Source: Curtobacterium flaccumfaciens
Lineage (GTDB): Bacteria > Actinomycetota > Actinomycetes > Actinomycetales > Microbacteriaceae
Direction of reading: 5' to 3'
Assembly (NCBI RefSeq): GCF_004361695.1
Contig: NZ_SNVW01000003.1
Coordinates: forward strand, 310,001 to 374,000
Length of the DNA stretch: 64,000 nt
The notes under the pieces were generated by a model that ran no database searches, was not told the origin of the DNA, and saw nothing but the letters and a program-made list of their open reading frames with translations. Shown here in pieces: positions 41,878 through 50,959 of the stretch. Position 1 is the first letter of the stretch. Every line of letters begins with the position of its first letter. The translations under genes and the position numbers were made by a program.

Positions 41878-43155
41878 CTACTCGTAGCGGAGTGCCTCGA
41901 TCGGGTTCTGCCGGGCGGCCCGTCGTGCCGGGAGCGTGCCGGCGAGGAACGCGATGAACATCACGACGAGGATGATCGTGATCACCGACGACGGGGCGAA
42001 CTGCATGATCTGCAGGCCCGGCAGGTCCTTGAGGACGCTGCCCGCGAGGACGTTCGAGATCCCGGTGCCGAGCAGGATCGCCACCCCGGCCCCGATCGCG
42101 CTGCCGAGGAACCCGATGAACACGGCCTCGAGCGAGAACAGCGTGTAGACCTTGCCGCCGCCCATGCCCATCGCCTTCATCAGGCCGATCTCGCGGGTGC
42201 GCTCCTGCACGCTCATCAGCAGGGTGTTGATGATGCCGAACCCGGCGGCGACGAGCGCGATGACGGCGAAGGCGTTGAGGACACCGACGATGCCGCTGAT
42301 CACGGTCTGGAACTGCCCGAGCTGGTCCTGGATGGTCTGCCCCGTGTAGCCGTCCTTCGACAGGGCGCTCTTCACGTCGGACGCGTCCGCGCCGGAGTCG
42401 AGCGTCGCGGTGGCGCTGGCGTACGAGGTCGCGATCGACGCGGGCTTGCCGGTCTCCTGCGCCGCCCGCATCGCGTCGGTGAGCGCGGCGTTCGCCCCGG
42501 CACCGCCGCCGAACAGCGACTCGTTCTGCACGCCGACGACGGTCGCCGTCAGGGTGTGCTCCTTGCCCTGGTAGTCGTCGACGGCCAGGGTGAGCTCCTG
42601 CCCCACCGCGGCCTTCGCGCTGCCGAGCCCGAGGTTCTTCAGGTAGTTCGTCGGCAGGAGCACCTGGTTGCCGGCGGACGACGAGTCGTCGAGCTGCTTG
42701 CCGGCGGCGAGGTCCGCGTCGAGCTCACCGGCGTTCGCGGCGAAGTCGACGACGTACTTGCCGTCGCTGCCGTGCTCGACCCACTTGGTGCTGAGCGCCA
42801 CGGCCGGACGGACGTCCTCGATCCCGGAGACGCCCTTGATCGTGTCGACGTCGGACTGCGACAGGTACGCGAACGACGCCGGACCGCGGTTGACGCTCTG
42901 GCTCGACTCGTCCGGGTCGTACTTCGCGGGTCCGCTGTCGGTGGAGGCCTCGACGGTCTTCGTGATCGTCAGGGAGCCGGTGTCGCCGATGGACGCGACT
43001 TGGGTGTCGATGTAGTTGCTGACGCCCGTGCCGATCGCCGAGGTCAGCGTGATCGTGAACGCGCCGATGAAGATGGCGATGACGGTGAGCGTGGTGCGGA
43101 GCTTGGACCGGAAGGTGTTCGACACCGCGGTCTTCAGGAGGTCGAGGAAGTTCAT
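41878..43155 (-). CDS. MacB/FtsX-type ABC exporter permease
   Basis: A 425-residue permease: N-terminal helix TLTVIAIFIGAFTITLTSAI, a large extracytoplasmic MacB-type core (about 45-290), and three C-terminal helices with the FtsX segment SVQERTREIGLMKAMGMGGGK and closing RRAARQNPIEALRYE. ATG 43155 overlaps the ATPase stop. Works with the ATPase in export of a peptide or drug, or in envelope signalling. Confidence 0.93.
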   Translation of the reverse strand: MNFLDLLKTAVSNTFRSKLRTTLTVIAIFIGAFTITLTSAIGTGVSNYIDTQVASIGDTGSLTITKTVEASTDSGPAKYDPDESSQSVNRGPASFAYLSQSDVDTIKGVSGIEDVRPAVALSTKWVEHGSDGKYVVDFAANAGELDADLAAGKQLDDSSSAGNQVLLPTNYLKNLGLGSAKAAVGQELTLAVDDYQGKEHTLTATVVGVQNESLFGGGAGANAALTDAMRAAQETGKPASIATSYASATATLDSGADASDVKSALSKDGYTGQTIQDQLGQFQTVISGIVGVLNAFAVIALVAAGFGIINTLLMSVQERTREIGLMKAMGMGGGKVYTLFSLEAVFIGFLGSAIGAGVAILLGTGISNVLAGSVLKDLPGLQIMQFAPSSVITIILVVMFIAFLAGTLPARRAARQNPIEALRYE

Positions 43156-43922
43156 GCGGAGTGCCTTCCGTGGGTGCCGGACGGCGCCGGGCCGGATGCT
43201 GCTGCTGGGCCGGACGGCGCCTCGCCGGCCGCTGCCGGGCCGGACGACTCGACGATGAGCCCGTCGCGCACGTTCACGCGTCGGTCGCACCGCTCGGCGA
43301 GCTCTTCGTCGTGGGTGACGACGACGAGGGTGATGCCGCGCTCCCGCTGCAGCCCGAACAGCATGTCCTCGACCACCTGACCGGTGTTCGTGTCGAGGTT
43401 GCCGGTCGGCTCGTCGGCGAAGATGACGCTCGGCTCGCCCACGAGCGCGCGGGCGATGACCACGCGCTGCTTCTGGCCGCCGGACAGGTCGTTCGCGTCG
43501 TTCTTCGCCTTGTCGGCCAGGCCGAGGGCGTCGAGCGCCGCCATGCCCCGGCGCTTCCGCTCGGCCCCGGTGACGCCCGCGATCTTCAGCGGCAGCACGA
43601 CGTTGTCGAGCACCGAGGTCTTCGGCGTGAGGAAGAACTGCTGGAACACGAAGCCGAAGGTGCTGTTCCGCGTGCGGTTCACCTGCCGGGCGCTGAGGGT
43701 CGCGGCATCGGTCCCGTCGAGCAGGATCTGCCCGGCCGAGGGCTTGTCGAGCAGCGCGAGCAGGTGCATGAGGGTCGACTTGCCGGAGCCGGACTTGCCG
43801 ACGATGGCGAGGCTCTCGCCCTGGTGCACCTGCAGGGACACCCCCTTGAGGGCGTCGAACCGCGTGGAGCCGCGGCCGTAGGTCCTGGCGAGGCCTCGGG
43901 CCTCGAGCACGGGAGTGGTCAT
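43152..43922 (-). CDS. MacB/LolD-type ABC exporter ATPase
   Basis: A 256-residue ATPase: Walker [10 protein letters not shown], signature LSGGQKQRV, Walker [14 protein letters not shown]-loop VVTHD. The family Q-loop FVFQQFFL is present. The last 25 residues are Ser/Gly/Pro-rich. Starts 81 bp from the divergent TetR regulator. Confidence 0.94.
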   Translation of the reverse strand: MTTPVLEARGLARTYGRGSTRFDALKGVSLQVHQGESLAIVGKSGSGKSTLMHLLALLDKPSAGQILLDGTDAATLSARQVNRTRNSTFGFVFQQFFLTPKTSVLDNVVLPLKIAGVTGAERKRRGMAALDALGLADKAKNDANDLSGGQKQRVVIARALVGEPSVIFADEPTGNLDTNTGQVVEDMLFGLQRERGITLVVVTHDEELAERCDRRVNVRDGLIVESSGPAAAGEAPSGPAAASGPAPSGTHGRHSA

Positions 43923-43966
43923 GCGCCCACCGTACTGTCCGGTGCACGACTGCAAGTTTGCATCTG

Positions 43967-43996
43967 CTGTAAGCGCTGTGATGTTCGGGTTACAGT
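43967..43996. promoter_or_regulatory. TetR-type operator and promoter between exporter and regulator
   Basis: CTGTAA (43967-43972) and TTACAG (43990-43995) form an inverted repeat spaced by 17 bp. The right arm overlaps TACAGT (43991-43996), a -10-like hexamer ending 7 nt before the TetR ATG. A bound TetR dimer would shut its own promoter. A near-palindrome TGCAAGTTTGCA lies at 43951-43962 on the exporter side. Confidence 0.45.
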
Positions 43997-44003
43997 CAGC
44001 CTC

Positions 44004-44633
44004 ATGCCCGACACCGTGCCCGCCTCCGAGCTGGGCCTCCGCGACCGCAAGCGCATCGAGACCCGCCAGCGCATCGCCGAGTCCGCACGTTCCCTCGCAC
44101 TCGAGCAGGACATCGACCACACCACGATCGAGCAGATCGCCGCGCGGGCCGACGTCTCGCCGCGGACGTTCTTCAACTACTTCGAGAGCAAGGAGGACGC
44201 GGTCCTCGGGCACACCGAGCTCGACCTCCGACCGGAGACGCTCGACGCCCACCTCGAGGCGGTCGCGGGGGAGCCGGCGGCGCAGGCGGTCGTGGACCTG
44301 GCGTTCCTGGTGTTCGGCGCGTCCTTCGGCGACGAGCACGAGCGGCTCGCCCGGAAGGAGGTGATCGTGCGCTTCCCGCAGCTGATGCGGCGGCAGGTCT
44401 CCCGGATGACGACCGTGGCCGAGGCCATGACCGGTGCCGTCCGCACGATCCTCGAGCGGGACCCGGCGTGGGGGCCGGAGGCGGCGACCCCGCAGGCGGC
44501 CGAGATGCTGCTGGGGATGTGCATGACCGGCCTGCGGAGTTCGGCGCGGCACGAGGGCTCCGACCCCGAGACGGTGCGGGAGCGGGTGGTCGCGACGATC
44601 CGCGACACCGCCGACCGCATCAGCCGCGGGTGA
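44004..44633 (+). CDS. TetR-family regulator, divergent from the exporter
   Basis: A 209-residue TetR protein. HTH: RIETRQRIAESARSLALEQDIDHTTIEQIAARADVSPRTFFNYFESKEDAVLG. It likely represses the MacB-type exporter and itself. Its 3' end overlaps the convergent osmoprotectant-binding gene by 14 bp (44620-44633), so both stop codons lie inside the other gene. Confidence 0.93.
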   Translation: MPDTVPASELGLRDRKRIETRQRIAESARSLALEQDIDHTTIEQIAARADVSPRTFFNYFESKEDAVLGHTELDLRPETLDAHLEAVAGEPAAQAVVDLAFLVFGASFGDEHERLARKEVIVRFPQLMRRQVSRMTTVAEAMTGAVRTILERDPAWGPEAATPQAAEMLLGMCMTGLRSSARHEGSDPETVRERVVATIRDTADRISRG

Positions 44634-45705
44634 TGAAGCCCTCCTTGACCATCCAGTCGAACGCCACGTCGGCCGGCTCGCGCCCCTCGACGTCGACCTG
44701 CCGGTTCAGCTCCTGAAGCACGGCGTCGGTGAGCTTCGGCGAGATCTGGTCGTAGATCCCTCGCAGCTGCGGGTACTCCTTCAGGGTCGCCGAGTCGAGC
44801 ACGGGCGCGACGTTGTAGGCGGGGAAGAAGCCCTTGTCGTCCTCGAGCACGGTCAGCCCGAGCGACTTGATGCGGCCGTCGGTGGTGAACACCTCGCCGA
44901 AGTTGCACTTGCCCCGGTCCGTCGCGGTGTACACGGTGCCGGTGTCGAGGATGCTGACGTTGCTCGTCGGGATCCCGTTGTCGCCGGAGCCGCCGAGTTC
45001 CAGCCCGTACTTCTCGAGCATCGGCTTGAACCCGTCGGCGCGGGAGTTGAACTCCGACTCGACGCAGAACGTCCGCTCGCTGACGGGCAGCTTGGTGATG
45101 TCGGACAGGGTCTTGACGTCCCCGAGCTCGGACACGGCCTCGTTGCGGACGGCGAACGCGTACGTGTTGTTCATCGGGGCGGGCTGCAGCCAGGTGAGGC
45201 CGTTGCCGGCGTCCTCCTTCTTGACCGCTTCCCACTGCTCGGTCTTGTCCGGGATGCCCTCGGCGTGCCCCATGAAGGTCAGCCACGCGGTCCCCGTGTA
45301 CTCGTACGTGAAGTCCGCACCGTGCGAGGTCATGAGCTCACGGACGGCGACACTGCCCGGCACGTTCGTCTCGTCGGTGACGTCGAACCCGGCGGCCTTC
45401 GCGGCGAGCACCGCGATCTTGCCGAGGACGAGCTGCTCGGTGAAGTTCTTCGACGTGACGGTGATGTGGGCGCCGTCCGGCAGGTCGTCGATGTGCTCGA
45501 TCGAACCGGGGCCGGCGGCCGGCACGAACGAGGTCGCGGGCTGCAGCCCGCAGCCGGTCAGCACGAGGGCGCTCGCCCCCGCCACGGCTGCTGCGGTCGC
45601 CAGGCGGCGGCGGACGGACGGACGGGAGGCGCGGCTCACGTCGCGCGGGTCGTCGCGCGTCACGCGCGGGTCGTCACGTGTCACGCGCGGGTCGTCGTGC
45701 GTCAT
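44620..45705 (-). CDS. Osmoprotectant (betaine/choline) ABC substrate-binding lipoprotein
   Basis: A 361-residue lipoprotein: signal with lipobox LVLTGC, then ITVTSKNFTEQLVLGKIAVLAA and FTYEYTGTAWLTFMGH, typical of OpuC/ProX-type quaternary-ammonium binders. Before the signal, the N-terminus is three DDPR(V/D)TR-like heptads (residues 4-21) from a near-perfect 21-bp direct repeat; the GTG codons inside could serve as shorter starts. ATG 45705 overlaps the permease stop. Confidence 0.92.
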   Translation of the reverse strand: MTHDDPRVTRDDPRVTRDDPRDVSRASRPSVRRRLATAAAVAGASALVLTGCGLQPATSFVPAAGPGSIEHIDDLPDGAHITVTSKNFTEQLVLGKIAVLAAKAAGFDVTDETNVPGSVAVRELMTSHGADFTYEYTGTAWLTFMGHAEGIPDKTEQWEAVKKEDAGNGLTWLQPAPMNNTYAFAVRNEAVSELGDVKTLSDITKLPVSERTFCVESEFNSRADGFKPMLEKYGLELGGSGDNGIPTSNVSILDTGTVYTATDRGKCNFGEVFTTDGRIKSLGLTVLEDDKGFFPAYNVAPVLDSATLKEYPQLRGIYDQISPKLTDAVLQELNRQVDVEGREPADVAFDWMVKEGFITRG

Positions 45706-46463
45706 CGGAGTCCCTTCGGTCGTGCGACCGTCTCGACCACGCGGCCGAGCCAGTCGATGGACAGGGCGAGCAGGGCCACCAGGAGTGCCCCGGAGACCAG
45801 GACCTTCGGCAGGAAGAGGTTCACGCCCGTCGTGATGAGGAGGCCGAGCCCGCCGGCGCCCACGAACGTCGCCAGGCTGGCGGTGCCGACGAGCAGGACG
45901 AGGGCGGTCCGGATGCCCGAGAGCATCACCGGGACGGCCAGCGGCAGCTCGACCCGCATGAGCACGCTGAACGCGCTCATGCCCATGCCCCGGCCGGCCT
46001 CGACGAGCCGTGCGTCGACGCTCTGCACGCCGATCATGGTGTTCCGGAGCACCGGCAGGATCGCGTAGAGCACGAGCGCGACGACCGCTGACCACGAGTT
46101 GAGGCCGAGCCACGCGGCGAGGAGCACGATGAGCCCGACCGCCGGGGCCGCCTGCCCGAAGTTGGCGACGGCGAGGACGTACACGCTCGCCCGGCGGAGC
46201 GGACCGCGGGTCAGCAGCACCCCGAGCGGGATGCCGATGACGAGCACGAGCACGGTCGACTCGAGCGTGAGCACGAGGTGCTGCCCGGTGAGCGCGAGGA
46301 TGTCCGCCGGGTTGAGCGTGGTCCGCTCGGTCGGGGTGAGGTCGGCCGTCGCGAGCCAGACCACGAACCCGGCGAGCACCACGACGATGGCGATCGGCTG
46401 GAACAGCAGCCCCTTCCACGAGGTGCTGGCACCGGTGGCGGGTCCGGCGGCGACTGCGCTCAC
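45702..46463 (-). CDS. Osmoprotectant ABC permease (OpuCB/ProW-like), second
   Basis: A 253-residue permease with the ProW-type loop RNTMIGVQSVDARLVEAGRGMGMSAFSVLMRVELPLAVPVMLSG. GTG start overlaps the ATPase stop. Forms the channel with the permease at 47715-48362. Confidence 0.93.
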   Translation of the reverse strand: MSAVAAGPATGASTSWKGLLFQPIAIVVVLAGFVVWLATADLTPTERTTLNPADILALTGQHLVLTLESTVLVLVIGIPLGVLLTRGPLRRASVYVLAVANFGQAAPAVGLIVLLAAWLGLNSWSAVVALVLYAILPVLRNTMIGVQSVDARLVEAGRGMGMSAFSVLMRVELPLAVPVMLSGIRTALVLLVGTASLATFVGAGGLGLLITTGVNLFLPKVLVSGALLVALLALSIDWLGRVVETVARPKGLR

Positions 46464-47728
46464 AGTTCCTCCCCGGTGGGCATGGACGCGGGCGAGGACG
46501 GCATCGTCTCGATCGGGCTCGTGTTCGTCCCGACCGGCGTGTACGCCTGGTCGTCCGCCGCGGCCGCACGGGACCGGGTGATGGCCTCCATCACCGTCTC
46601 GACGGTGATGACCCCGCGGAACGCGTCGCGACGACCCGTGACGAGTGCCGCACCGGCGCTCGAGACGAGCATGGTGTCGAGCGCGTCGTTGAGCGTCGCA
46701 GCCTCGCCGACCACGGGCAGGTCGGGGTCGGTGCCGTCCGGGATGCGGTCGAGGCGCTCGATCTGCCGGCGCGACGGCCAGCCGATCGGCCGCTGCCGGT
46801 GGTCCACGACGACGGCGTGCTGGTGGCCGCCGGCCTCGTTCATGCGCTGCAGGACGGCCTTCGCCTCCTCGCCGGGGGAGCAGGTCACGGCGGAGACGAC
46901 CTCGACGTCGCGGACCCGGTTCAGGGTGAGCTGCTTGAGGCCGGCGCCGGAGCCGATGAAGTTCTCGACGAACTCGTTGGCCGGCTCGGCCAGGATCCGC
47001 TCCGGGGTGTCGTACTGCACGATGTGCGCACCCTCGGTGAAGATGACGATCCAGTCGCCGAGCTTCACGGCCTCGTCGAAGTCGTGCGTGACGATGACGA
47101 TGGTCTTGTGCAGTTCCTCCTGGATCCGGAGGAGTTCGTCCTGCAGGCGCTGCCGGGTGATCGGGTCGACGGCACCGAACGGCTCGTCCATGAGCAGCAC
47201 GGGCGGGTCGGCGGCGAGCGCCCGGGCCACGCCGACGCGCTGCTGCTGCCCGCCGGAGAGCTCGCGGGGGAACCGGTCGCGGTACGTGTCGGGGTCGAGG
47301 GACACCAGGTCGAGCAGTTCGTCGACGCGCGCCGCGATCCGCTCCTTCGACCAGCCGAGCATCTTCGGCACGATCGCGATGTTCGCCGCGACGGTCATGT
47401 GCGGGAACAGCCCGCCGGCCTGGATGACGTAGCCCATCCGGCGGCGCAGCTCGTCGCCGTCGATCTTCGTGACGTCGTCGTCGCCGACGACGATGCGGCC
47501 CTCGGTCGGTTCGATCAGGCGGTTGATCATCTTGAGGGTCGTCGTCTTGCCGCAACCGGACGGGCCGACGAGCATGACGACCTTGCCGGCCGGGATCTCG
47601 AGCGTGATGCCGTCGACCGCGGGCTTCGTCTGGCCGGGGTACCGCTTGGTGACCTCGTCGAGCAGGATGCTGCGACCGGTGACGTCCCCGTCGGGGGCGG
47701 TGGTGGTGGCGGAGTCAGTGCTGGACAC
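46460..47728 (-). CDS. Osmoprotectant ABC ATPase with CBS domains (OpuCA/ProV-like)
   Basis: A 422-residue ATPase. Walker A GPSGCGKTTT, signature LSGGQQQRV, Walker B VLLMDEPFGAVD; C-terminal tandem CBS domains (about 265-400), which in OpuA-type importers sense ionic strength. An acidic/Pro-Ser tail follows. It powers both permeases. Confidence 0.95.
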   Translation of the reverse strand: MSSTDSATTTAPDGDVTGRSILLDEVTKRYPGQTKPAVDGITLEIPAGKVVMLVGPSGCGKTTTLKMINRLIEPTEGRIVVGDDDVTKIDGDELRRRMGYVIQAGGLFPHMTVAANIAIVPKMLGWSKERIAARVDELLDLVSLDPDTYRDRFPRELSGGQQQRVGVARALAADPPVLLMDEPFGAVDPITRQRLQDELLRIQEELHKTIVIVTHDFDEAVKLGDWIVIFTEGAHIVQYDTPERILAEPANEFVENFIGSGAGLKQLTLNRVRDVEVVSAVTCSPGEEAKAVLQRMNEAGGHQHAVVVDHRQRPIGWPSRRQIERLDRIPDGTDPDLPVVGEAATLNDALDTMLVSSAGAALVTGRRDAFRGVITVETVMEAITRSRAAAADDQAYTPVGTNTSPIETMPSSPASMPTGEEL

Positions 47729-48362
47729 GGATACCTCTCGAGATGGTCAGGCGGCCGAGGCCGATGAGGAGCAGGTCGAGGACGAGGGCGAGCAGGACGA
47801 CGCCGACCACCCCGACCACGACGGAGGAGAGGGCATTGGCGCCGCCGAGGCGCGACAGCCCGGAGAAGATGAAGCCGCCGAGCCCGGGGCCGAGGGCGTA
47901 CGCGGCGATGGCGGCGATGCCCATCACCATCTGGGCCGACACCCGGACGCCGCTGAGGATGATCGGCCACGCCATCGGCAGCTCGATCTGCAGCAGGGTC
48001 CGGAACCGGCTCATGCCGATGCCGCGGGCCGACTCGACCACCGTCGGCGGGATCTCGGCGAGGCCGACGACCGCGTTCCGGAGGATCGGCAGGGTGGCGA
48101 AGAAGACGACCGTCACGACGGACGGCAGCACGCCGAAGCCGAGCGGGACGATGAGCAGACCGATCACCGCGAACGACGGCAGTGTCAGGCCGATGGCGGA
48201 CACCCCGTTCGCCACGGAGGTCAGCCGTGGACTGCGGTAGACGAGTGTGGCGAGCACCACGGCGATGACCGTCGCGAGCACCGTGCACTGGACCACCAGT
48301 GAGAAGTGCTGCCACGACGCGAACCAGATCTGGTCCCACCGCTCCCCGATGTACTGGAACAC
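47715..48362 (-). CDS. Osmoprotectant ABC permease (OpuCB/ProW-like), first
   Basis: A 215-residue permease: RNAVVGLAEIPPTVVESARGIGMSRFRTLLQIELPMAWPIILSG is the transporter loop. GTG 48362 has AGGAG 9-10 nt upstream, and the family N-terminus begins there. Its 3' end overlaps the ATPase start by 14 bp. First gene of a four-gene importer operon. Confidence 0.92.
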   Translation of the reverse strand: MFQYIGERWDQIWFASWQHFSLVVQCTVLATVIAVVLATLVYRSPRLTSVANGVSAIGLTLPSFAVIGLLIVPLGFGVLPSVVTVVFFATLPILRNAVVGLAEIPPTVVESARGIGMSRFRTLLQIELPMAWPIILSGVRVSAQMVMGIAAIAAYALGPGLGGFIFSGLSRLGGANALSSVVVGVVGVVLLALVLDLLLIGLGRLTISRGIRVQH

Positions 48363-48568
48363 GCGGAAGCGCTCCTCTCCGGTCGGCCGAAGTGCCCACG
48401 ATCCGGGGCACACGTGCCTTCGAACCTACGCAGGTCCCGCCGGTCCGCTGCGACATCGGTGCTCGGACGACGACGCGCAGCACTGTCCGGAGAACGAGGA
48501 ACCCCAGTTCAGGGCCGCGTTCAGCAGGGGCTCCTGGGAGAACGGTAACGATCCCGAGGAGTGTTCGG
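48363..48568. other. 206-bp spacer upstream of the osmoprotectant operon
   Basis: No gene, hairpin or repeat was recognised. It should hold the osmoprotectant operon promoter (minus strand). A downstream boundary of the DinB-like gene (stop TAG at 48569) also falls here. No confident -10/-35 pair. Confidence 0.4.
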
Positions 48569-49282
48569 CTATGCGCCCAGGCCGCGGAGGCCCGACTGCT
48601 CCGCGATCTCGACGAGGTGCTCACGCCACTCGACCCACTGTTCGGGCGACCGCTCTGCGAGGTTGCCGTCCCCGTCACCGGCGAGGCCGTCGAGCATCTC
48701 GCGCACGATGTCGGCGTGCCCGGCGTGCCGTGCCGTCTCGTACGCCATGTGCACGAGGATCCGGTGCAGCGTCACGTCGCGGTGCCCCTCCGGCCACCAG
48801 GACACGACTCCGCGTGCGTCGAGGTCGAGCGCCTCGATCGTGGCGTCGGCGTGCGCGGCGCTGCGGTGGTGGAACGCGATGACGTCGTCCAGGGTCTCGT
48901 CCGCCGTCACGTACATGTCCTCGTCGCCGTCGGAGTCGAGCCACGCGGGCGCGTCCGGCAGCGGGCGGCCGAACACCTCGCCGAAGTACCCCGCCTGCAC
49001 GCCGGCGACGTGCTTCACGAGCCCCGCGACGTTCGTGCCGGTGGGCGTCACCGGCCACCGGGCCTGCCGTTCCGCGAGTCCGTCGAGCTTGCCGAGCAGC
49101 GCTGCCCGGGTCTTCTGCAGGTACCGGTGCAGCGTCTGCTTGACGAGCGCCTCGTCGGTCCGCGGCACCGACCCCTCGTCGGACAGCAGCGAGCCGCCGA
49201 CCGCGGCGATCGACGTGGTGGCGCTCGACGGCGCGGGGGCGGGTGCTGGGTGGACCTCGGGGACCGGGTCGGCGCTGCTCAT
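48569..49282 (-). CDS. DinB-like (DUF664) metalloenzyme-fold protein
   Basis: A 237-residue protein with the four-helix DinB/DUF664 pattern: RYLQKTRAALLGKLDGLAERQARW, LVKHVAGVQAGYFGEVFGRP and RILVHMAYETARHAGHADIVREMLDG, including His residues that may ligand a metal. A Pro/Ala-rich head of 25 residues precedes. Role unknown, possibly thiol-dependent transfer. Its ATG overlaps the stop of the upstream gene. Confidence 0.85.
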   Translation of the reverse strand: MSSADPVPEVHPAPAPAPSSATTSIAAVGGSLLSDEGSVPRTDEALVKQTLHRYLQKTRAALLGKLDGLAERQARWPVTPTGTNVAGLVKHVAGVQAGYFGEVFGRPLPDAPAWLDSDGDEDMYVTADETLDDVIAFHHRSAAHADATIEALDLDARGVVSWWPEGHRDVTLHRILVHMAYETARHAGHADIVREMLDGLAGDGDGNLAERSPEQWVEWREHLVEIAEQSGLRGLGA

Positions 49283-49890
49283 GCCCTCGATCGTGCCACC
49301 GCTCGCTCCCGGACGCGCTCCGCCTCGTGCACGGCGACGCGTTCGGCGGTGAGGAGCAGCCCGGCGACCTCGCCCGAGTTGCGCGCGGGGGAGTCGTTCC
49401 AGCTCGTCAGGTCGCGGACACGGCCCATCCGGATGTCCGGCGCGGGGCACCAGAGCACGGGCTGCCCCTCCTCGACCGCGAGGGCGTGCCACACGAGGTC
49501 GAGCGCGCGCTGGACCTCCTGCGAGTGCACGGCGTGCGGTCCGCCGGCGGCGGAGACGACCGAGCCGACCAGGCACGCCGCGACGAGGGGTCGGCCCTGC
49601 ACGTCCATCGCGGCGGCGCTCGAGGCCTTCCGCATCCGTCCGTGTTCGTCGACGTACGCGAACCACGCGTGCTGGATCCACCCCCGCTCGATGACGCTGC
49701 GGGCACCGGAGAGCAGGCGTTCGAGGTCGCTGAGCTCCTGCAGACGGGCCTCGACGCGACGGACCCGCGCGGCCTCGCGTCGGGCGGTCAGCCGGTCGAG
49801 GAGCCCTCGGAAGCCGGTGCGGGTGGGAACGGACGGGAGTGGAGCGGCGTCGGTGGCGACGTCGTGCTGGACGCGGAACTCGAGGGTCAT
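49279..49890 (-). CDS. DUF6197-like protein with N-terminal coil
   Basis: A 203-residue protein. The second half has the pattern of DUF6197 proteins: an ALDLVWHAL helix, then WNDSPARNSGEVAGLLLTAERVA. The first 60 residues are Arg-rich and helical. No catalytic residues recognised. ATG 49890 has GGAGGGG 5 nt upstream; ATGA overlap with the DinB-like gene makes them a pair. Confidence 0.6.
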   Translation of the reverse strand: MTLEFRVQHDVATDAAPLPSVPTRTGFRGLLDRLTARREAARVRRVEARLQELSDLERLLSGARSVIERGWIQHAWFAYVDEHGRMRKASSAAAMDVQGRPLVAACLVGSVVSAAGGPHAVHSQEVQRALDLVWHALAVEEGQPVLWCPAPDIRMGRVRDLTSWNDSPARNSGEVAGLLLTAERVAVHEAERVRERAVARSRA

Positions 49891-49950
49891 GACGGCCCCT
49901 CCGATCTTCACGTGCACGGATTGGTGCGGTCACGATAGCCCCGCCCGGAC

Positions 49951-50829
49951 TCAGCCGTCCAGCACTGCGTCGATCGCTCGGCGTGCAACCGCACGGAACG
50001 TGCGGTCGTCGGACAGGGACAGGGACGACGCGATGGAGACGGCCCAGCCCCGCGCCCGCTCCCAGGTGTCGTCGTCGGCGGTGACGCGTGCGCGGAAGGT
50101 GCGCCGCGCCTCCCGGTCGAGCGTCAGCCAGGCGGTCGCGAGGTCGACGGCCGGGTCCCCGGCCGTCACGTCGCCGAAGTCGAGCACCGCCGCCAGGCGG
50201 GTCCCGCCGGACGCCGACTCCTCGAGGAGCACGTTGAACGGGTGCAGGTCGCCGTGCACCCATACGGGAGGCCCGGCGTACGCGGGCAGGGCGACCGCCG
50301 CCCGCCAGACTGCCGCCAGTTCTCGGGCCCGGGGCACGTCCTCGGTGTCGAGTCGCGTCAGGACGGCGTCGCTGCGCGTCGCGAGCGGGACCGCGCGGAA
50401 CGGGTTGACCGGAGCGTCCTCGGGAGCGGGGACGTGCAGCAGGTCGACGAACGCGGCGAGCGCCTCCGCGACCTGCACGCCACCCGTCCGCGTGCCGGCC
50501 GGCGTGCCGGGCAGCCAGCGGACGACGCTCCAGGACCACGGGTACCCCAGGGCCGGTCGTCCGGTCCGCACCGGATCCGGGACGGGGACGATCGCCGCGA
50601 CCCGCTGCGCGATCTCCGGGAGCCAGCGCTGCTCGTGCTCGATGAGCGCCGCGGCGGCCGCGCGCCGGGGGAGCCGGACCGCGAGCAGGTCGCCGAGGCG
50701 AACGATGACGTTGTCCCAGCCGTCGGCGACGACCTCGAGCGGCAGGTCGGCGAGGTCCGGGTGCTGGTCGCGGAGCAGCGCACGGACGAGTGCGACGTCG
50801 ACGTCGACCTCGGCAGCGGGGGTGGCCAT
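49951..50829 (-). CDS. Aminoglycoside phosphotransferase-family protein
   Basis: A 292-residue APH/choline-kinase-like protein: catalytic loop VWVHGDLHPFNVLL, metal-binding LDFGDVTAGDPAVDLATAW. It phosphorylates a small molecule; APH folds include resistance enzymes and metabolic kinases, which cannot be distinguished here. ATG 50829; GTG 50835 would add two residues. Confidence 0.9.
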   Translation of the reverse strand: MATPAAEVDVDVALVRALLRDQHPDLADLPLEVVADGWDNVIVRLGDLLAVRLPRRAAAAALIEHEQRWLPEIAQRVAAIVPVPDPVRTGRPALGYPWSWSVVRWLPGTPAGTRTGGVQVAEALAAFVDLLHVPAPEDAPVNPFRAVPLATRSDAVLTRLDTEDVPRARELAAVWRAAVALPAYAGPPVWVHGDLHPFNVLLEESASGGTRLAAVLDFGDVTAGDPAVDLATAWLTLDREARRTFRARVTADDDTWERARGWAVSIASSLSLSDDRTFRAVARRAIDAVLDG

Positions 50830-50959
50830 CGGCACAGGCTAGTCCCCGCCGGCGGGGCAGACCGGAGCACCCGTGAACGGGGGCGGGAGTGCTCGCGACG
50901 CTCTTGGTATCCTCACAGGGAACGGTGACGTGGGTGTCCCTGGGGGGACCCGCGTCGCG

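Noticed and set aside
45640-45705. 21-bp direct repeats as an operator or attachment site
   Set aside because: They are coding heptads at the N-terminus of the osmoprotectant binder, so no separate regulatory role is claimed.
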